Origin: Litorilituus lipolyticus
GTDB lineage: Bacteria > Pseudomonadota > Gammaproteobacteria > Enterobacterales > Alteromonadaceae
Length of the DNA stretch: 35,604 nt
Direction of reading: 5' to 3'
Assembly: GCF_006439335.1 (NCBI RefSeq)
Contig: NZ_SAWY01000025.1
Location: forward strand, 1-35,604
Shown: piece after piece, positions 9,431-18,040 of the stretch
Layout: each line of letters opens with the position of its first letter
How positions within the stretch are numbered: the first letter of the stretch is position 1
Translations under genes and position numbers: made by a program
The notes under the pieces: generated by a model
Databases searched by the model: none
What the model saw: the letters and a program-made list of their open reading frames with translations, nothing else
What the model was told of the DNA's origin: nothing

Positions 9431-10296
9431 GATGCGGTGATCTCCAAAAAGATATCTTCTAGCCCCATCGGCTTAATATCAATTTTAACACCTTGCTGTT
9501 TCTGCTCTTCTAACCATATCAAATCAACTTTTGTTACAACGCAATATGTATTATTTCCCTTGATATCACTTCTTAAAGCATTTGGAATTTGCTGCTGAGA
9601 TAATTGTTGCCCATGCATCACCAACTGCACCACATTTTCCTTAGTTTTATCTAAATCATCAAAATAACAAATTTTGCCCTTATCCAAGATAGCAACCTTA
9701 CTTGCCAGACGTTCTAGATCTGACGTGATATGAGTTGAAAAGATCACAGTAATGTTTTCATCGCAAGCCAAATTCACTAACTCTTTGAGTAGATCTCTCC
9801 TGCCTGCAGGATCTAATGCTGATGCAGGTTCATCAAAAATGAGTAACTTTGGCATGGAAGCAAGAGCCAAGATAATCAGCACTTTTTGAGCTTGTCCTGG
9901 TGAAAGTTCTATCATTTTTTTACGGGTATCTATTTGCCACTTATCAAGATAGTAGTTAACTTTTTCATCTGACCATTGTTGATAAAATTGTTTTCTAAAC
10001 TTGATTAAATCAGTCACGGGCAGCCAAGTAATTTCATCATTTTCTTGTGGTACATAACCTATTTTTTCTTTTGATGAGATACTTAAACTATGATGCGCTT
10101 CATCAAAAACTGAAATTTGGCCACCATCAATTTCATCGATATTTAATAAGCTTTTCAATAACGTTGATTTTCCAGCGCCATTCTTCCCCAATAAACCAAC
10201 AATGTCTCCTTGGCTGACCTGCCAATTTAATCCAGATAATACCGATTGCTTATCATAAGATTTATTCAAACTTTCTATTGAAATAACTGTAGACAT
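9427..10296 (-). CDS. ABC transporter ATP-binding protein (YtrB-like)
   Basis: A 289-aa ATPase. Walker A is GLLGKNGAGKST (about 34-45), the Q-loop is YVPQEND, the signature is LSPGQAQK (a variant of LSGGQ), Walker B is LLIFDEPASALDP, and the switch histidine is in IFSTHIT. The C-terminal 80 residues form an accessory domain. It lies 3 nt after the GntR gene, with AAGGAG 7 nt before the ATG, and overlaps the permease. The family (ABC-2/YtrB, BcrA-like) usually exports or protects against antibiotics or lipids. The exact substrate cannot be read from the sequence. Confidence 0.85.
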   Translation of the reverse strand: MSTVISIESLNKSYDKQSVLSGLNWQVSQGDIVGLLGKNGAGKSTLLKSLLNIDEIDGGQISVFDEAHHSLSISSKEKIGYVPQENDEITWLPVTDLIKFRKQFYQQWSDEKVNYYLDKWQIDTRKKMIELSPGQAQKVLIILALASMPKLLIFDEPASALDPAGRRDLLKELVNLACDENITVIFSTHITSDLERLASKVAILDKGKICYFDDLDKTKENVVQLVMHGQQLSQQQIPNALRSDIKGNNTYCVVTKVDLIWLEEQKQQGVKIDIKPMGLEDIFLEITAS

Positions 10297-10299
10297 TTA

Positions 10300-10707
10300 T
10301 TACTCCTTAATCACAGCTAGACTGTACTCAGCATCAAGCTTCTCTTTAAATAACTTGGTTAACTCATCATCAGTTAATCCCATTAGCATTGCTTCTTTAA
10401 CTAATTCATCAATCATTGCTGAAAGCACCAACAACCTCTCTTTATTTGATTTTTCTGGAGCTTGTTTAGCTACTGCCATCCCCTTGCCACGTAAGCGAGT
10501 TAATACTCCACGCTCTTCGAGTAAGCCATAGGCCTTTGAAACCGTCATAGGGTTAACTTCTAATTCAGATGCAACTTGCCTTACAGAAGGCAGTACTTCA
10601 CCTTGTGAAAAAGCATCCGTTAAGATCATGCGTTCTATCTGTGTACATAGTTGCTTGTATATGGGTATTCCTGAGCTTGCTGAAATTGAAAATTGAGTCA
10701 CATTCAT
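10300..10707 (-). CDS. GntR-family regulator, YtrA subfamily
   Basis: A 135-aa repressor-type protein. The N-terminal winged helix is SSGIPIYKQLCTQIERMI, LPSVRQVASELEVNPMTVSKAYGLLEERG, LTRLRGKGMAV (segments shown separately), which is typical of GntR. Only a short helical tail of about 50 residues follows, which is the mark of the YtrA subfamily. I used the ATG at 10707 (GGA 5 nt upstream) rather than the earlier open frame to 10761, because the HTH domain starts normally from there. It heads the ABC operon and probably represses it. An inverted repeat lies directly upstream. Confidence 0.85.
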   Translation of the reverse strand: MNVTQFSISASSGIPIYKQLCTQIERMILTDAFSQGEVLPSVRQVASELEVNPMTVSKAYGLLEERGVLTRLRGKGMAVAKQAPEKSNKERLLVLSAMIDELVKEAMLMGLTDDELTKLFKEKLDAEYSLAVIKE

Positions 10708-10722
10708 CAATCCAAAACTATA

Positions 10723-10744
10723 GTGTATCGATACAATAATACAC
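10723..10744. promoter_or_regulatory. Candidate GntR/YtrA operator
   Basis: GTGTAT (10723-10728) and ATACAC (10739-10744) form an inverted repeat with a 10-nt spacer, and a 12-bp perfect palindrome TGTATCGATACA overlaps it (10724-10735). It lies 16-37 nt upstream of the GntR start, where an autoregulatory operator would sit. No binding evidence can be derived from sequence alone. Confidence 0.45.
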
Positions 10745-10889
10745 CAATACAGATAAAGCAATTTTTTTGTTCGGCAATCAACAAATTTAAAAAACTTGAA
10801 CTAAGTCAACATCAATAACAAGCATCGTGCTATAACAGTTGAAGACAAAAAATTTCCCTTCAGGCGTTTCGAATTAAGCAGGAAAAAAA

Positions 10890-11723
10890 ATGATTGAACT
10901 AGATAATGAGAAAATGGCGGGTGTTGTTGCAAGTTATCAAGTCCCAGTGAAACCAGAAATATTAAGTGAAATTCAAAGCTTAATGGACGAAGATGAGCCA
11001 AATATTGAACTAATCGCTCAATTAATCAGTAATGATGTTGGCTTGTCTGCCACTATTTTGAAAATCATCAACTCACCCTTTTATGGCATGAATAGGCGCA
11101 TTTCTGAAATTAAACAAGCAGTAATGATGTTAGGACTTAACACTATTAACGGGCTAGTTACGGCGATATTACTAAAGTCTTCTTTCCAAGGGGATGCCTG
11201 TATTTCTTTAGAGCGATTTTGGGACGATGCTCTTGATGTAGCCAATGCAATGACATTTATTGGTAACAAGATTAAAAGTAAAATCCCTGTCGATATGCTG
11301 TATACCATCGGCTTATTTCATGACTGTGGTATTCCACTTCTTGCACTCAAGTTTAGTAATTACAAAGATATTCTTATTGAAGCAAATAGTGCAGGAGAAA
11401 CCTCTATTGCCTTAGAGGAAAAAAACTATAGCACCAACCATGCAGTGCTTGGTTATTACGTTGCCTCTTCTTGGCACTTACCTAAAGATATTTGCCAGCT
11501 AATTTTACAGCATCATGATGAAAAATATCTTTCCACCATTACAGGTAGTCAAGAACAATTAGCCTTTGCTGCTCTTAAAGCTGCTGAAAATATGGTTGAG
11601 CGAGTTAAACGATTTAAATTGGCACCAGATTGGCATCAACACTCAGCACAAGTGTTAAGTGTGTTAGGTATTACCGAAGAGGATTATACTGATTTAGAAG
11701 AAGACTATAACGATATGCTTTAA
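10890..11723 (+). CDS. HDOD-domain signalling protein (paralogue 1)
   Basis: A 277-aa cytoplasmic protein, nearly all one HDOD domain. Landmarks are NSPFYGM (about 65), LFHDCGIPLLALKF (about 146), NHAVLGYYVASSW and LILQHHD. HDOD proteins are HD-GYP relatives that usually lack phosphodiesterase activity and work in signalling or as scaffolds; here the HD pair is still present in FHDCG. AGGA lies 7 nt before the ATG. It is divergent from the GntR gene and ends at a shared terminator facing fabV. A close paralogue lies at 18336-19175. The specific pathway is unknown. Confidence 0.88.
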   Translation: MIELDNEKMAGVVASYQVPVKPEILSEIQSLMDEDEPNIELIAQLISNDVGLSATILKIINSPFYGMNRRISEIKQAVMMLGLNTINGLVTAILLKSSFQGDACISLERFWDDALDVANAMTFIGNKIKSKIPVDMLYTIGLFHDCGIPLLALKFSNYKDILIEANSAGETSIALEEKNYSTNHAVLGYYVASSWHLPKDICQLILQHHDEKYLSTITGSQEQLAFAALKAAENMVERVKRFKLAPDWHQHSAQVLSVLGITEEDYTDLEEDYNDML

Positions 11724-11747
11724 CAGAAAATATGTTTATTGAATAAA

Positions 11748-11777
11748 AAAAACCTTTTGCTAAAGCAAAAGGTTTTT
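11748..11777. terminator. Bidirectional terminator between HDOD gene and fabV
   Basis: A perfect hairpin with 14-nt arms (11748-11761 and 11764-11777) and a 2-nt nominal loop, core CCTTTTGCT, with A-run and T-run flanks on both sides. It lies between two convergent genes, ending both. Confidence 0.9.
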
Positions 11778-11799
11778 ATCAATTATAAATCCAATGCAA

Positions 11800-12990
11800 T
11801 TAAAGTAAGTTGCTTATTGCTAACTCAGGACTAACGTCTGCATCATAATCAACACCATCAACGTTAAAACCAAATAATTTCAAGAATTCAGCGTGATAAC
11901 CAACATAATCCGTTAATTCATCAATCGTATCAGTATCAACGGTGTTCCAAATGTCTGTTACTCGTTGCTGAACACTCTCTTCAAGTTCTTTATAATTTTG
12001 ACGGAATCGACCCTGCTCATCAATACGCGGAGTGTCACCATAAATATTCTCTTTGAACAGGTTTGAAATTTGTTCAATACAACCTTCATATGTACCGTCG
12101 GCTTTCATTACTTTAAACATAGCAGAAATGTATAAAGGCATAATTGGAATAGCAGAACTTGCTTGAGTAACTACCGCATTCAATGAAGTAACACGTGCTT
12201 GACCATTCAATGAAGCTGTTACGTTATTAATAGCAGTTGCTGCTCTATCTAAATCTTCTTTCGCTTTACCAATCGTTGCTTTACCGTAGATTGGCCAAGT
12301 TAACTCTTTACCAATATAAGTATATGCTACTGTTTTTACGCCTTGTGCTAATACACCCGCATCATTAAGCGCATTCATCCATAATTCCCAGTCAGCACCA
12401 CCCATGACATCGATAGTACCTTGGATTTCAGCGTCATTTGCCGCTTCAACTGACACTTCATCAATAACACGTTTTGAAGTGTTTAAATTCTTTGTGGTAA
12501 CACTTTGACCAATAGGCTTTAATGTTGAAGAGTAAACTTCACCTGTGTCAGGATCCGTTCTACGTGGTGAAGCAAGTGAGTAAACGACTAAATCAATTTT
12601 GCCCATATCAGCTTTAATTGCTTCAATTGCCTGAGCTTTAACTTCATGAGAAAAAGCGTCGCCATTTATATTCTTTGAGTAAATACCAGCTTCATCAGCT
12701 GCTTGTTGAAAAGCTGCTGTGTTATACCAACCAGCACTTGCCGTTTTCTTTTCTGTCGGAGGCTTCTCGAAGAAAATGCCTAATGTTTTAGCATTGTGAC
12801 CAAAAGCTGATGTAATACGAGAAGCTAAACCGTAACCCGTTGAAGCGCCGATCACTAATACATTCTTAGGACCATCAGCTGTGTAAGCTTGCTCTTTAAC
12901 ATATGCAATTTGCTCATTTACGTGAGCCTGACAACCTGTTGGGTGAGCATTAGTACAAATAAAACCACGAATTTTTGGTTTAATAACCAT
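11800..12990 (-). CDS. fabV: FabV, enoyl-ACP reductase
   Basis: A 396-aa protein. It has the NADH-binding GASTGYGLASRI (about 49-60), YSLASPRRTDP, and the active-site Y-x8-K in IYGKATIGKAK, which identifies the FabV class of the short-chain dehydrogenase family. It reduces trans-2-enoyl-ACP in the last step of each fatty acid elongation cycle. FabV enzymes are generally less sensitive to triclosan than FabI. AAGG lies 8 nt before the ATG. Length is as expected (about 400 aa). Whether FabI also exists in this genome cannot be seen. Confidence 0.96.
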   Translation of the reverse strand: MVIKPKIRGFICTNAHPTGCQAHVNEQIAYVKEQAYTADGPKNVLVIGASTGYGLASRITSAFGHNAKTLGIFFEKPPTEKKTASAGWYNTAAFQQAADEAGIYSKNINGDAFSHEVKAQAIEAIKADMGKIDLVVYSLASPRRTDPDTGEVYSSTLKPIGQSVTTKNLNTSKRVIDEVSVEAANDAEIQGTIDVMGGADWELWMNALNDAGVLAQGVKTVAYTYIGKELTWPIYGKATIGKAKEDLDRAATAINNVTASLNGQARVTSLNAVVTQASSAIPIMPLYISAMFKVMKADGTYEGCIEQISNLFKENIYGDTPRIDEQGRFRQNYKELEESVQQRVTDIWNTVDTDTIDELTDYVGYHAEFLKLFGFNVDGVDYDADVSPELAISNLL

Positions 12991-13123
12991 AAGAAAACCT
13001 TTTATTTTTGTGAATAACTGACTTAAATAATATTAAGCTAGTTTGAATATATAAAAAATTGCTGCCTAGTTTACCTTGCTTTTCTTACAAAGAGGTACGA
13101 GCAGTTTGAGTTGTGCGTACTTA

Positions 13124-13438
13124 CTACTTACCACCGCCTAAACATTTAGGGGAAAGCGGCGTATTGTCAGCATAATGATCATGCCACTCTTTTTTCGTAT
13201 AAGTATGTAGCGCCAGCGCGTGAATATGCTCAGCAAGTTCTGTGGCTAACACTTTATTCACTGCACGGTGACGTTTAATCAAGCGCTCTTCTTCAAATTC
13301 TTCAGAAACAATAACCACCTTAAAGTGCGATTCACTTCCAGGAGGAACATTGTGTTGATTACTTTCATTAACGACATCTAAAACTACAGGAGAAAAGGCC
13401 GACATTAATTTTTGTTCAATAATTGATTCAATTGTCAT
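13124..13438 (-). CDS. bolA: BolA-family protein
   Basis: A 104-aa protein with the BolA hallmarks [25 protein letters not shown] and [13 protein letters not shown]. BolA proteins work with monothiol glutaredoxins in iron-sulfur handling and also affect morphology and biofilm growth in E. coli. It is 133 nt upstream of fabV on the same strand and divergent from rlmG. In E. coli bolA sits next to yajG and ampG, and both are found here 1.5-3.4 kb away, which supports BolA itself rather than the paralogue IbaG. No strong ribosome binding site is visible. Confidence 0.93.
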   Translation of the reverse strand: MTIESIIEQKLMSAFSPVVLDVVNESNQHNVPPGSESHFKVVIVSEEFEEERLIKRHRAVNKVLATELAEHIHALALHTYTKKEWHDHYADNTPLSPKCLGGGK

Positions 13439-13585
13439 AATGGACTCATAGCTGATGATAACCCGTTAATTCTAGCTGATTTAAACTAGTGACTCATCTA
13501 TTAATTAACAATAATTATTCGTTCATGAGTTTTTCGGGTTGATAAATCACTGTGACAAATTTTTACTATTTTTATCCCTAAGCCA

Positions 13586-13608
13586 CCACAAAAACACAAC
13601 ATTTGTGG
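13586..13608. promoter_or_regulatory. Inverted repeat upstream of rlmG
   Basis: CCACAAA (13586-13592) and TTTGTGG (13602-13608) are perfect arms with a 9-nt spacer, lying about 42 nt before the rlmG ATG in the bolA/rlmG divergent gap. A small operator or chance symmetry are both possible. Confidence 0.25.
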
Positions 13609-13649
13609 CACAATAGCCTTTTTAAAATTTAGTACTTGTAACCTTACTT

Positions 13650-14828
13650 ATGATCAGCCCATTTATTGTCAATGACAAAAACCTATTTCTCACCCGTTAC
13701 CCTGTAGCTCAAGTCAATAGAAGCTTACAAGCATGGGACTCTGCCGATGAGTACTTAATAAACCATGTTAATGAACAAGAACTTGTTACGCCTATAAGTC
13801 AGGTTGCCGTTTTTAATGATACTTTTGGTGCTATAACAACCAGTTTAACGGCAACAACGTATTCAGGTACTCAAGTCTTTTCAATTAATGATTCGCTTAT
13901 TAGCATGAAAGGTATTGCTTATAACATTGAGCAAAATAATTTAGATAACAGCAATGTGGTACAGCTAAATAGCTTAGATCCTTTACCAAGCTCGACCACA
14001 CTCATTCTATATAAAATCCCAAAAAGCAAATCACTTTTAGTTGAGCAATTAATAAAGATAAAACAAGTCATGAATAAAGACGTTATCTTTATCGCTGCAG
14101 ATAGAGCAAAAGAAATACATAGTTCAACCTTGAAGTTATTCGAAAAATACTTGGGAACAACCAAAACATCTTTAGCGGTAAAAAAAGCACGTTTAGTATT
14201 TTGCCAACTCGATCACCCTATTAAGCAAGACTCACCATTTCCAACAGTGTGGCCACTTAATCAAAAACAAAAGTTTTCAGAGCAAGAAAGAGATTTTACT
14301 ATAAGTAATCACGCGAATGTTTATGCGCGGGACAAACTTGATATTGGTGCTCGTTACTTTATTGAAAACTTACCTACAGTTAAAGCTGGTAGTAGCGTCA
14401 TTGATTTAGGTTGTGGTAATGGGGTTATTGGCTTATCTGTTTTAGCAGAACAAAACGAAGCACAAATCCAATTCTTTGATGAGTCACATATGGCCATTGA
14501 GTCAGCAAAAGAGAATATTAAGCAAAATTTACCTAAACTCATGAGCCAATGTCGTTTTCAATTAAACGATTGCTTAACTGATGTTCCAAGTAATAGTGTT
14601 GATCTTATTCTCTGTAATCCGCCATTTCACCAACATACCGCCACAACTGACCATATTGCGTGGCAGATGTTTAAAGACAGTTACCGTGTACTAAGAAAAG
14701 GTGGTGAATTACGTATTATTGGTAATAGACAATTGGCTTATCATATTAAATTAAAACGTATTTTTGGAAATGAAAAACTTATTGCGAGTAATGATAAGTT
14801 TGTTACTCAATCTGCGATAAAGCGTTAA
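13650..14828 (+). CDS. rlmG: RlmG, 23S rRNA m2G1835 methyltransferase
   Basis: A 392-aa, two-domain methyltransferase. The N-terminal half is the degenerate RsmC/RlmG domain (LQAWDSADEYL near 26, IHSSTLKLFEKYLG near 156). The C-terminal half is catalytic, with motif I DLGCGNGVIG (about 252-261) and motif IV NPPFH (323-327). NHANVYARDKLDIGARYF and the ending IFGN...SNDKFV match RlmG more closely than RsmC. It transfers methyl from S-adenosylmethionine to the N2 of G1835 in 23S rRNA. It is divergent from bolA and 59 nt before the YajG-type gene with no terminator between. Confidence 0.92.
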   Translation: MISPFIVNDKNLFLTRYPVAQVNRSLQAWDSADEYLINHVNEQELVTPISQVAVFNDTFGAITTSLTATTYSGTQVFSINDSLISMKGIAYNIEQNNLDNSNVVQLNSLDPLPSSTTLILYKIPKSKSLLVEQLIKIKQVMNKDVIFIAADRAKEIHSSTLKLFEKYLGTTKTSLAVKKARLVFCQLDHPIKQDSPFPTVWPLNQKQKFSEQERDFTISNHANVYARDKLDIGARYFIENLPTVKAGSSVIDLGCGNGVIGLSVLAEQNEAQIQFFDESHMAIESAKENIKQNLPKLMSQCRFQLNDCLTDVPSNSVDLILCNPPFHQHTATTDHIAWQMFKDSYRVLRKGGELRIIGNRQLAYHIKLKRIFGNEKLIASNDKFVTQSAIKR

Positions 14829-14887
14829 ACACGCAAACATTATTACCGTAATAGAATGACTAAGAAATAGTTCAGGAGAAATGCTTC

Positions 14888-15448
14888 ATGTCAGCAAAAT
14901 CATTTATGTTTATCTTTTTATTAATGACGCTAAGTGCCTGTTCATCTGCGCCGAGTCACTTAATTGTAGCACCAGATGTAACTGTGCCAAGCCATAGTAT
15001 ATATAACAATAAACAAGCTCAGCTAATCGTAAAAGACATGCGAACAAGCAATCATATTGTACAGATTTTGAAAAAGGGTGAAGCGGCCACCATATTGTCG
15101 TCGCAAGAACGTTTAGAATCTATTATTCATAAAAACCTCAGCAATAACTGGCAAAAACAAGGTTTATCAATTACTGCACTTGCCTCTACAGCAATTAATA
15201 TTGATATTGAAAAAGCTATCATTAGTGTCGAGCAAGAGACGATGAAATATCGTACTCAAAGTGAAATTATCATAAAAATCACTATTAATAATGGTCAGCA
15301 AACCTTAACAAACACGTTTAAAAATAGAGGCAATAGCGAAGGTGCGCTAAAAGCCGATATAGCCGTGTTGGAGCGCGATTTCAATCAGAATTTAAACACC
15401 CTATTACTAACTATATTAAACAGCAAAGATATCAAAGCTTTTTTGTAA
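14888..15448 (+). CDS. yajG: YajG-family lipoprotein
   Basis: A 186-aa protein with a lipoprotein signal peptide (MSAKSFMFIFLLMTLSAC, lipobox LSAC) and a mixed alpha-beta domain that fits the YajG family (PF03923). AGGAG lies 9 nt before the ATG. The function of the family is unknown. In E. coli yajG is adjacent to bolA and ampG, the same neighbourhood as here. The next gene, a cyclophilin, starts 20 nt downstream and is probably cotranscribed. Assignment rests partly on synteny. Confidence 0.78.
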   Translation: MSAKSFMFIFLLMTLSACSSAPSHLIVAPDVTVPSHSIYNNKQAQLIVKDMRTSNHIVQILKKGEAATILSSQERLESIIHKNLSNNWQKQGLSITALASTAINIDIEKAIISVEQETMKYRTQSEIIIKITINNGQQTLTNTFKNRGNSEGALKADIAVLERDFNQNLNTLLLTILNSKDIKAFL

Positions 15449-15468
15449 GTCTGATGGAGTAAAGGTAT

Positions 15469-16065
15469 ATGAAGCGTTACGTAACTTATATTATTTTAAT
15501 CAATATGTATTTGATGAGCGTGATGAGTTTTGCTCAAAACAAAGCAATTGATCCCACAAATATCTACCCAAAAGTTAAATTAGAAACGTCTATGGGAATA
15601 ATTATTATTGAGTTAGACCGTGTAAAGGCGCCTATAACGGTCGATAATTTCCTAACTTACGTTGTTACGGGTGAGTATAACAACACGATATTTCATCGTG
15701 TTGTTGAAGACTTTGTTGTTCAAGGTGGAGGTTATGACGCCAACTTTACCGAAAAGAAACTAAACCCAGATATTGTAAACGAATCAGGTAATGGTTTAAA
15801 AAATGAAGTGGGTACTATAGCCATGGCAAAAGAAAATCGTCCTCATACAGCAAACAGGCAATTTTTCTTCAATGTAGCAGATAATACCAATTTAGATCCT
15901 GGTAGAAGTTGGGGTTACGCTGTTTTTGGCGCGATTGTTGAAGGTGAAGAAGTGCTAGAAGCCATGGCCAAAGTCAAAACAGACTATAATGAAAGCATGG
16001 CTTGGGAAGATGTTCCCGTTAACCCTGTTTTACTCATCAAAGCCACTTTACTTCCCGCAGAATAA
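15469..16065 (+). CDS. Periplasmic cyclophilin-type peptidyl-prolyl isomerase
   Basis: A 198-aa protein with a cleavable signal peptide (hydrophobic 5-20, probable cleavage near SFAQ). The cyclophilin domain shows FHRVVEDFVVQGGG with the catalytic Arg, and NRQFFFNVADN. It catalyses cis-trans isomerisation of prolyl bonds, here probably in envelope protein folding. AAAGG lies 3-4 nt before the ATG. It is placed between the yajG-type gene and ampG. It could be called PpiA-like, but PpiA and PpiB are hard to separate without comparison. Confidence 0.9.
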   Translation: MKRYVTYIILINMYLMSVMSFAQNKAIDPTNIYPKVKLETSMGIIIIELDRVKAPITVDNFLTYVVTGEYNNTIFHRVVEDFVVQGGGYDANFTEKKLNPDIVNESGNGLKNEVGTIAMAKENRPHTANRQFFFNVADNTNLDPGRSWGYAVFGAIVEGEEVLEAMAKVKTDYNESMAWEDVPVNPVLLIKATLLPAE

Positions 16066-16071
16066 ATTCAA

Positions 16072-16120
16072 AGGTTAGCTTTTCACAACACTGATTAATT
16101 ATCAGCATAAAAGTTAACCT
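16072..16120 (+). terminator. Nested hairpin after cyclophilin gene
   Basis: The outer arms AGGTTAGCTTTT (16072-16083) and AAAAGTTAACCT (16109-16120) pair over 12 positions with one mismatch. Inside is a small CTGAT/ATCAG hairpin. It begins 7 nt after the cyclophilin stop. No clean U-run follows, so termination is likely but weak. Confidence 0.4.
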
Positions 16121-16265
16121 GCACTAAAAGATATAGTATTTTCGATTTGCCCTGAGCGAAATAACTCAACGTTATTTTATTGCCTAAGCATTTGAGTAAT
16201 ATAAATAACAAGCTAAAAGGTGCACGCTCTCTTACACTTTTATAACAAAATTACTCGGTATTTTT

Positions 16266-16294
16266 TTGACAAAGTACGAAAGATCTTCGATAAC
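16266..16294 (+). promoter_or_regulatory. Candidate sigma-70 promoter for 109-aa gene and ampG
   Basis: TTGACA (16266-16271, full consensus) is followed by a 17-nt spacer and GATAAC (16289-16294, 4 of 6). Spacing is optimal. It would drive the 109-aa gene and probably ampG with its small partner. Confidence 0.5.
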
Positions 16295-16373
16295 TTAAGT
16301 AATGAATTTGAATACACAATTAGGAATAAAGGAATACATGATATAAGGAAGCAGGGAGCCTCCTAGGGGACTT

Positions 16374-16703
16374 ATGATAATTGAGCAGTTTATCAATAAT
16401 AAAATTACGCAAATGCACGCCTATGTGAATGCCGTTATCGATGACAAACTTCATTACACTGAATTAGATCAATTTATATTAGATACTATGTCTGAGTGGA
16501 CTCTGTTAAAAGTTGTTGATGAAACGCCACATTCAGCTCAAGAGAGAGTATTTTGGCATTTAATGCACGAAATCAGTCTGCATGGCGCACAAGCATTAAC
16601 ACAAGATTTATTCTTTAAAAGTGAAATGAACACCTGTTTAGACTTTTTCAAAGGTACAGGTAGCTACCCAATTGATTGTATTGGATGGCGACCTATTGCT
16701 TAA
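16374..16703 (+). CDS. Conserved-looking 109-aa hypothetical protein
   Basis: I do not recognise this protein with confidence. It is soluble, 109 aa, without signal peptide or membrane segment, and mostly helical in composition. Notable parts are the aromatic/His-rich VFWHLMHEISLHGAQAL in the middle and GSYPIDCIGWRP at the C-terminus, which has the feel of a conserved motif. There are only two cysteines. AGGGG lies 4 nt before the ATG and a good promoter lies upstream, so expression is likely. It precedes ampG by 80 nt on the same strand. A role linked to AmpG or peptidoglycan recycling would be guesswork. Confidence 0.7.
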   Translation: MIIEQFINNKITQMHAYVNAVIDDKLHYTELDQFILDTMSEWTLLKVVDETPHSAQERVFWHLMHEISLHGAQALTQDLFFKSEMNTCLDFFKGTGSYPIDCIGWRPIA

Positions 16704-16783
16704 AAAAACTTTCAATCCTTTTGCTCATTTGTTCTCTCTGATAAGCTTGATAATATTAACATTTTATTGAGCATTCCACTTTA

Positions 16784-18040
16784 ATGTCATCTAGCACTTT
16801 CAAGCAAGCTATTCTAAATAAGCGCATGTTGATCTGTATCTTTACCGGGTTCAGTTCAGGATTACCTCTTTTCGTACTTTACCAACTAGTCCCTGGCTGG
16901 CTGCGCTCTGAAGGGGTCAGCTTAACAGAAATAGGTTTGTTCTCTTTAATTGGCATTCCTTATGTATGGAAATTCCTCTGGTCTCCCTTAATGGACAGGT
17001 ACTCATTAGGTAGCATGGGTAGGCGAAGAAGTTGGATGTTAGTAACACAACTTTTCTTACTAGTTAGTATTGCAGCCTTTGGCTACATTAACCCTGTAAT
17101 GGATATCTGGTCTGTAGCATACCTTGCTGCAGGTGTTGCTTTCTTTAGTGCGAGTCAAGATATTGTACTTGATGCCTATCGACGTGAATTACTTCCTGAA
17201 AATGAGTTGGGGTTAGGTAACTCAATCCATGTACAAGCTTACCGTTTATCTGGCTTGGTTCCCGGTTCCCTCGCTTTTATTTTAGCCGATCATATTAGCT
17301 GGCAATCGGTATTTATGATTGTTGCTGCATTTATGATCTTAGGGATATTACTGACTCTGTTCATTAAAGAATTAGATACAGAGCATAACGCACCAAAATC
17401 CTTGCACGAGGCTGTTGTTCTACCCTTTAGAGATTTCATTCAAAGTAATGGCGCTAAAACCGCACTCTATACTTTAGCTTTCCTGGTTCTCTATAAACTT
17501 GGCGACAACATGGCCACCGCATTGCAGACTCCCTTTTTCATCGATATGGGGTTTAGTAAAACTGAAATAGGTGTTATTGCTAAAACCTCTTCTATGATTG
17601 CTATGACCATAGGTATTATCGTGGGTGGTGTAGTCATGATTAAACTCAGTATTAATCGTGCTTTATGGTTATTTGGTTTTGTACAAATTGCGAGTATTTT
17701 AGGCTTTGCTGCCTTAGCTGAAATTGGCCACAATAACTATGCTTTAGCAATAGCCATAGGTTTTGAATACCTCGGTGTTGGCTTAGGTACAGCAGCATTT
17801 ACGGCATTTATTGCCCGAGCGACCAACCCTGCTTTTGCTGCGACTCAAATTGCTTTATTTACGGCAATAGCCGTATTACCAAGAACTTTTGCTAATGCAA
17901 CGACAGGTATTATTGTTGAACAAATTGGTTGGACTCAGTTTTACTTTCTGTGTACTGCACTCGCTATCCCAGGCATGCTAATGCTATTTAAGGTGGCCCC
18001 TTGGAACGAACCCGAAACAACTACAGGTAAAAATGTATGA
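16784..18040 (+). CDS. ampG: AmpG-type muropeptide permease (MFS)
   Basis: A 418-aa major facilitator protein with about 12 membrane segments. AmpG hallmarks are FSSGLPLF near 25, KFLWSPLMDRYSL, GRRRSWML, and SASQDIVLDAYRRELLP near 125. AmpG imports anhydromuropeptides from the periplasm for cell wall recycling and, in some species, for beta-lactamase induction. It is shorter than E. coli AmpG (491 aa), lacking that protein's C-terminal extension. The bolA-yajG-ampG neighbourhood supports the name. The ribosome binding site is weak. A 57-aa membrane protein starts within its last codon. Confidence 0.9.
   Translation: MSSSTFKQAILNKRMLICIFTGFSSGLPLFVLYQLVPGWLRSEGVSLTEIGLFSLIGIPYVWKFLWSPLMDRYSLGSMGRRRSWMLVTQLFLLVSIAAFGYINPVMDIWSVAYLAAGVAFFSASQDIVLDAYRRELLPENELGLGNSIHVQAYRLSGLVPGSLAFILADHISWQSVFMIVAAFMILGILLTLFIKELDTEHNAPKSLHEAVVLPFRDFIQSNGAKTALYTLAFLVLYKLGDNMATALQTPFFIDMGFSKTEIGVIAKTSSMIAMTIGIIVGGVVMIKLSINRALWLFGFVQIASILGFAALAEIGHNNYALAIAIGFEYLGVGLGTAAFTAFIARATNPAFAATQIALFTAIAVLPRTFANATTGIIVEQIGWTQFYFLCTALAIPGMLMLFKVAPWNEPETTTGKNV

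Larger units (their letters stand above)
16066..16373. other. 308-nt gap before the 109-aa gene
   Basis: No coding sequence is seen here. It contains the nested hairpin just after the cyclophilin stop, and a candidate promoter at 16266-16294. After the promoter is a leader of about 79 nt that ends in a strong AGGGG ribosome binding site. Confidence 0.6.
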
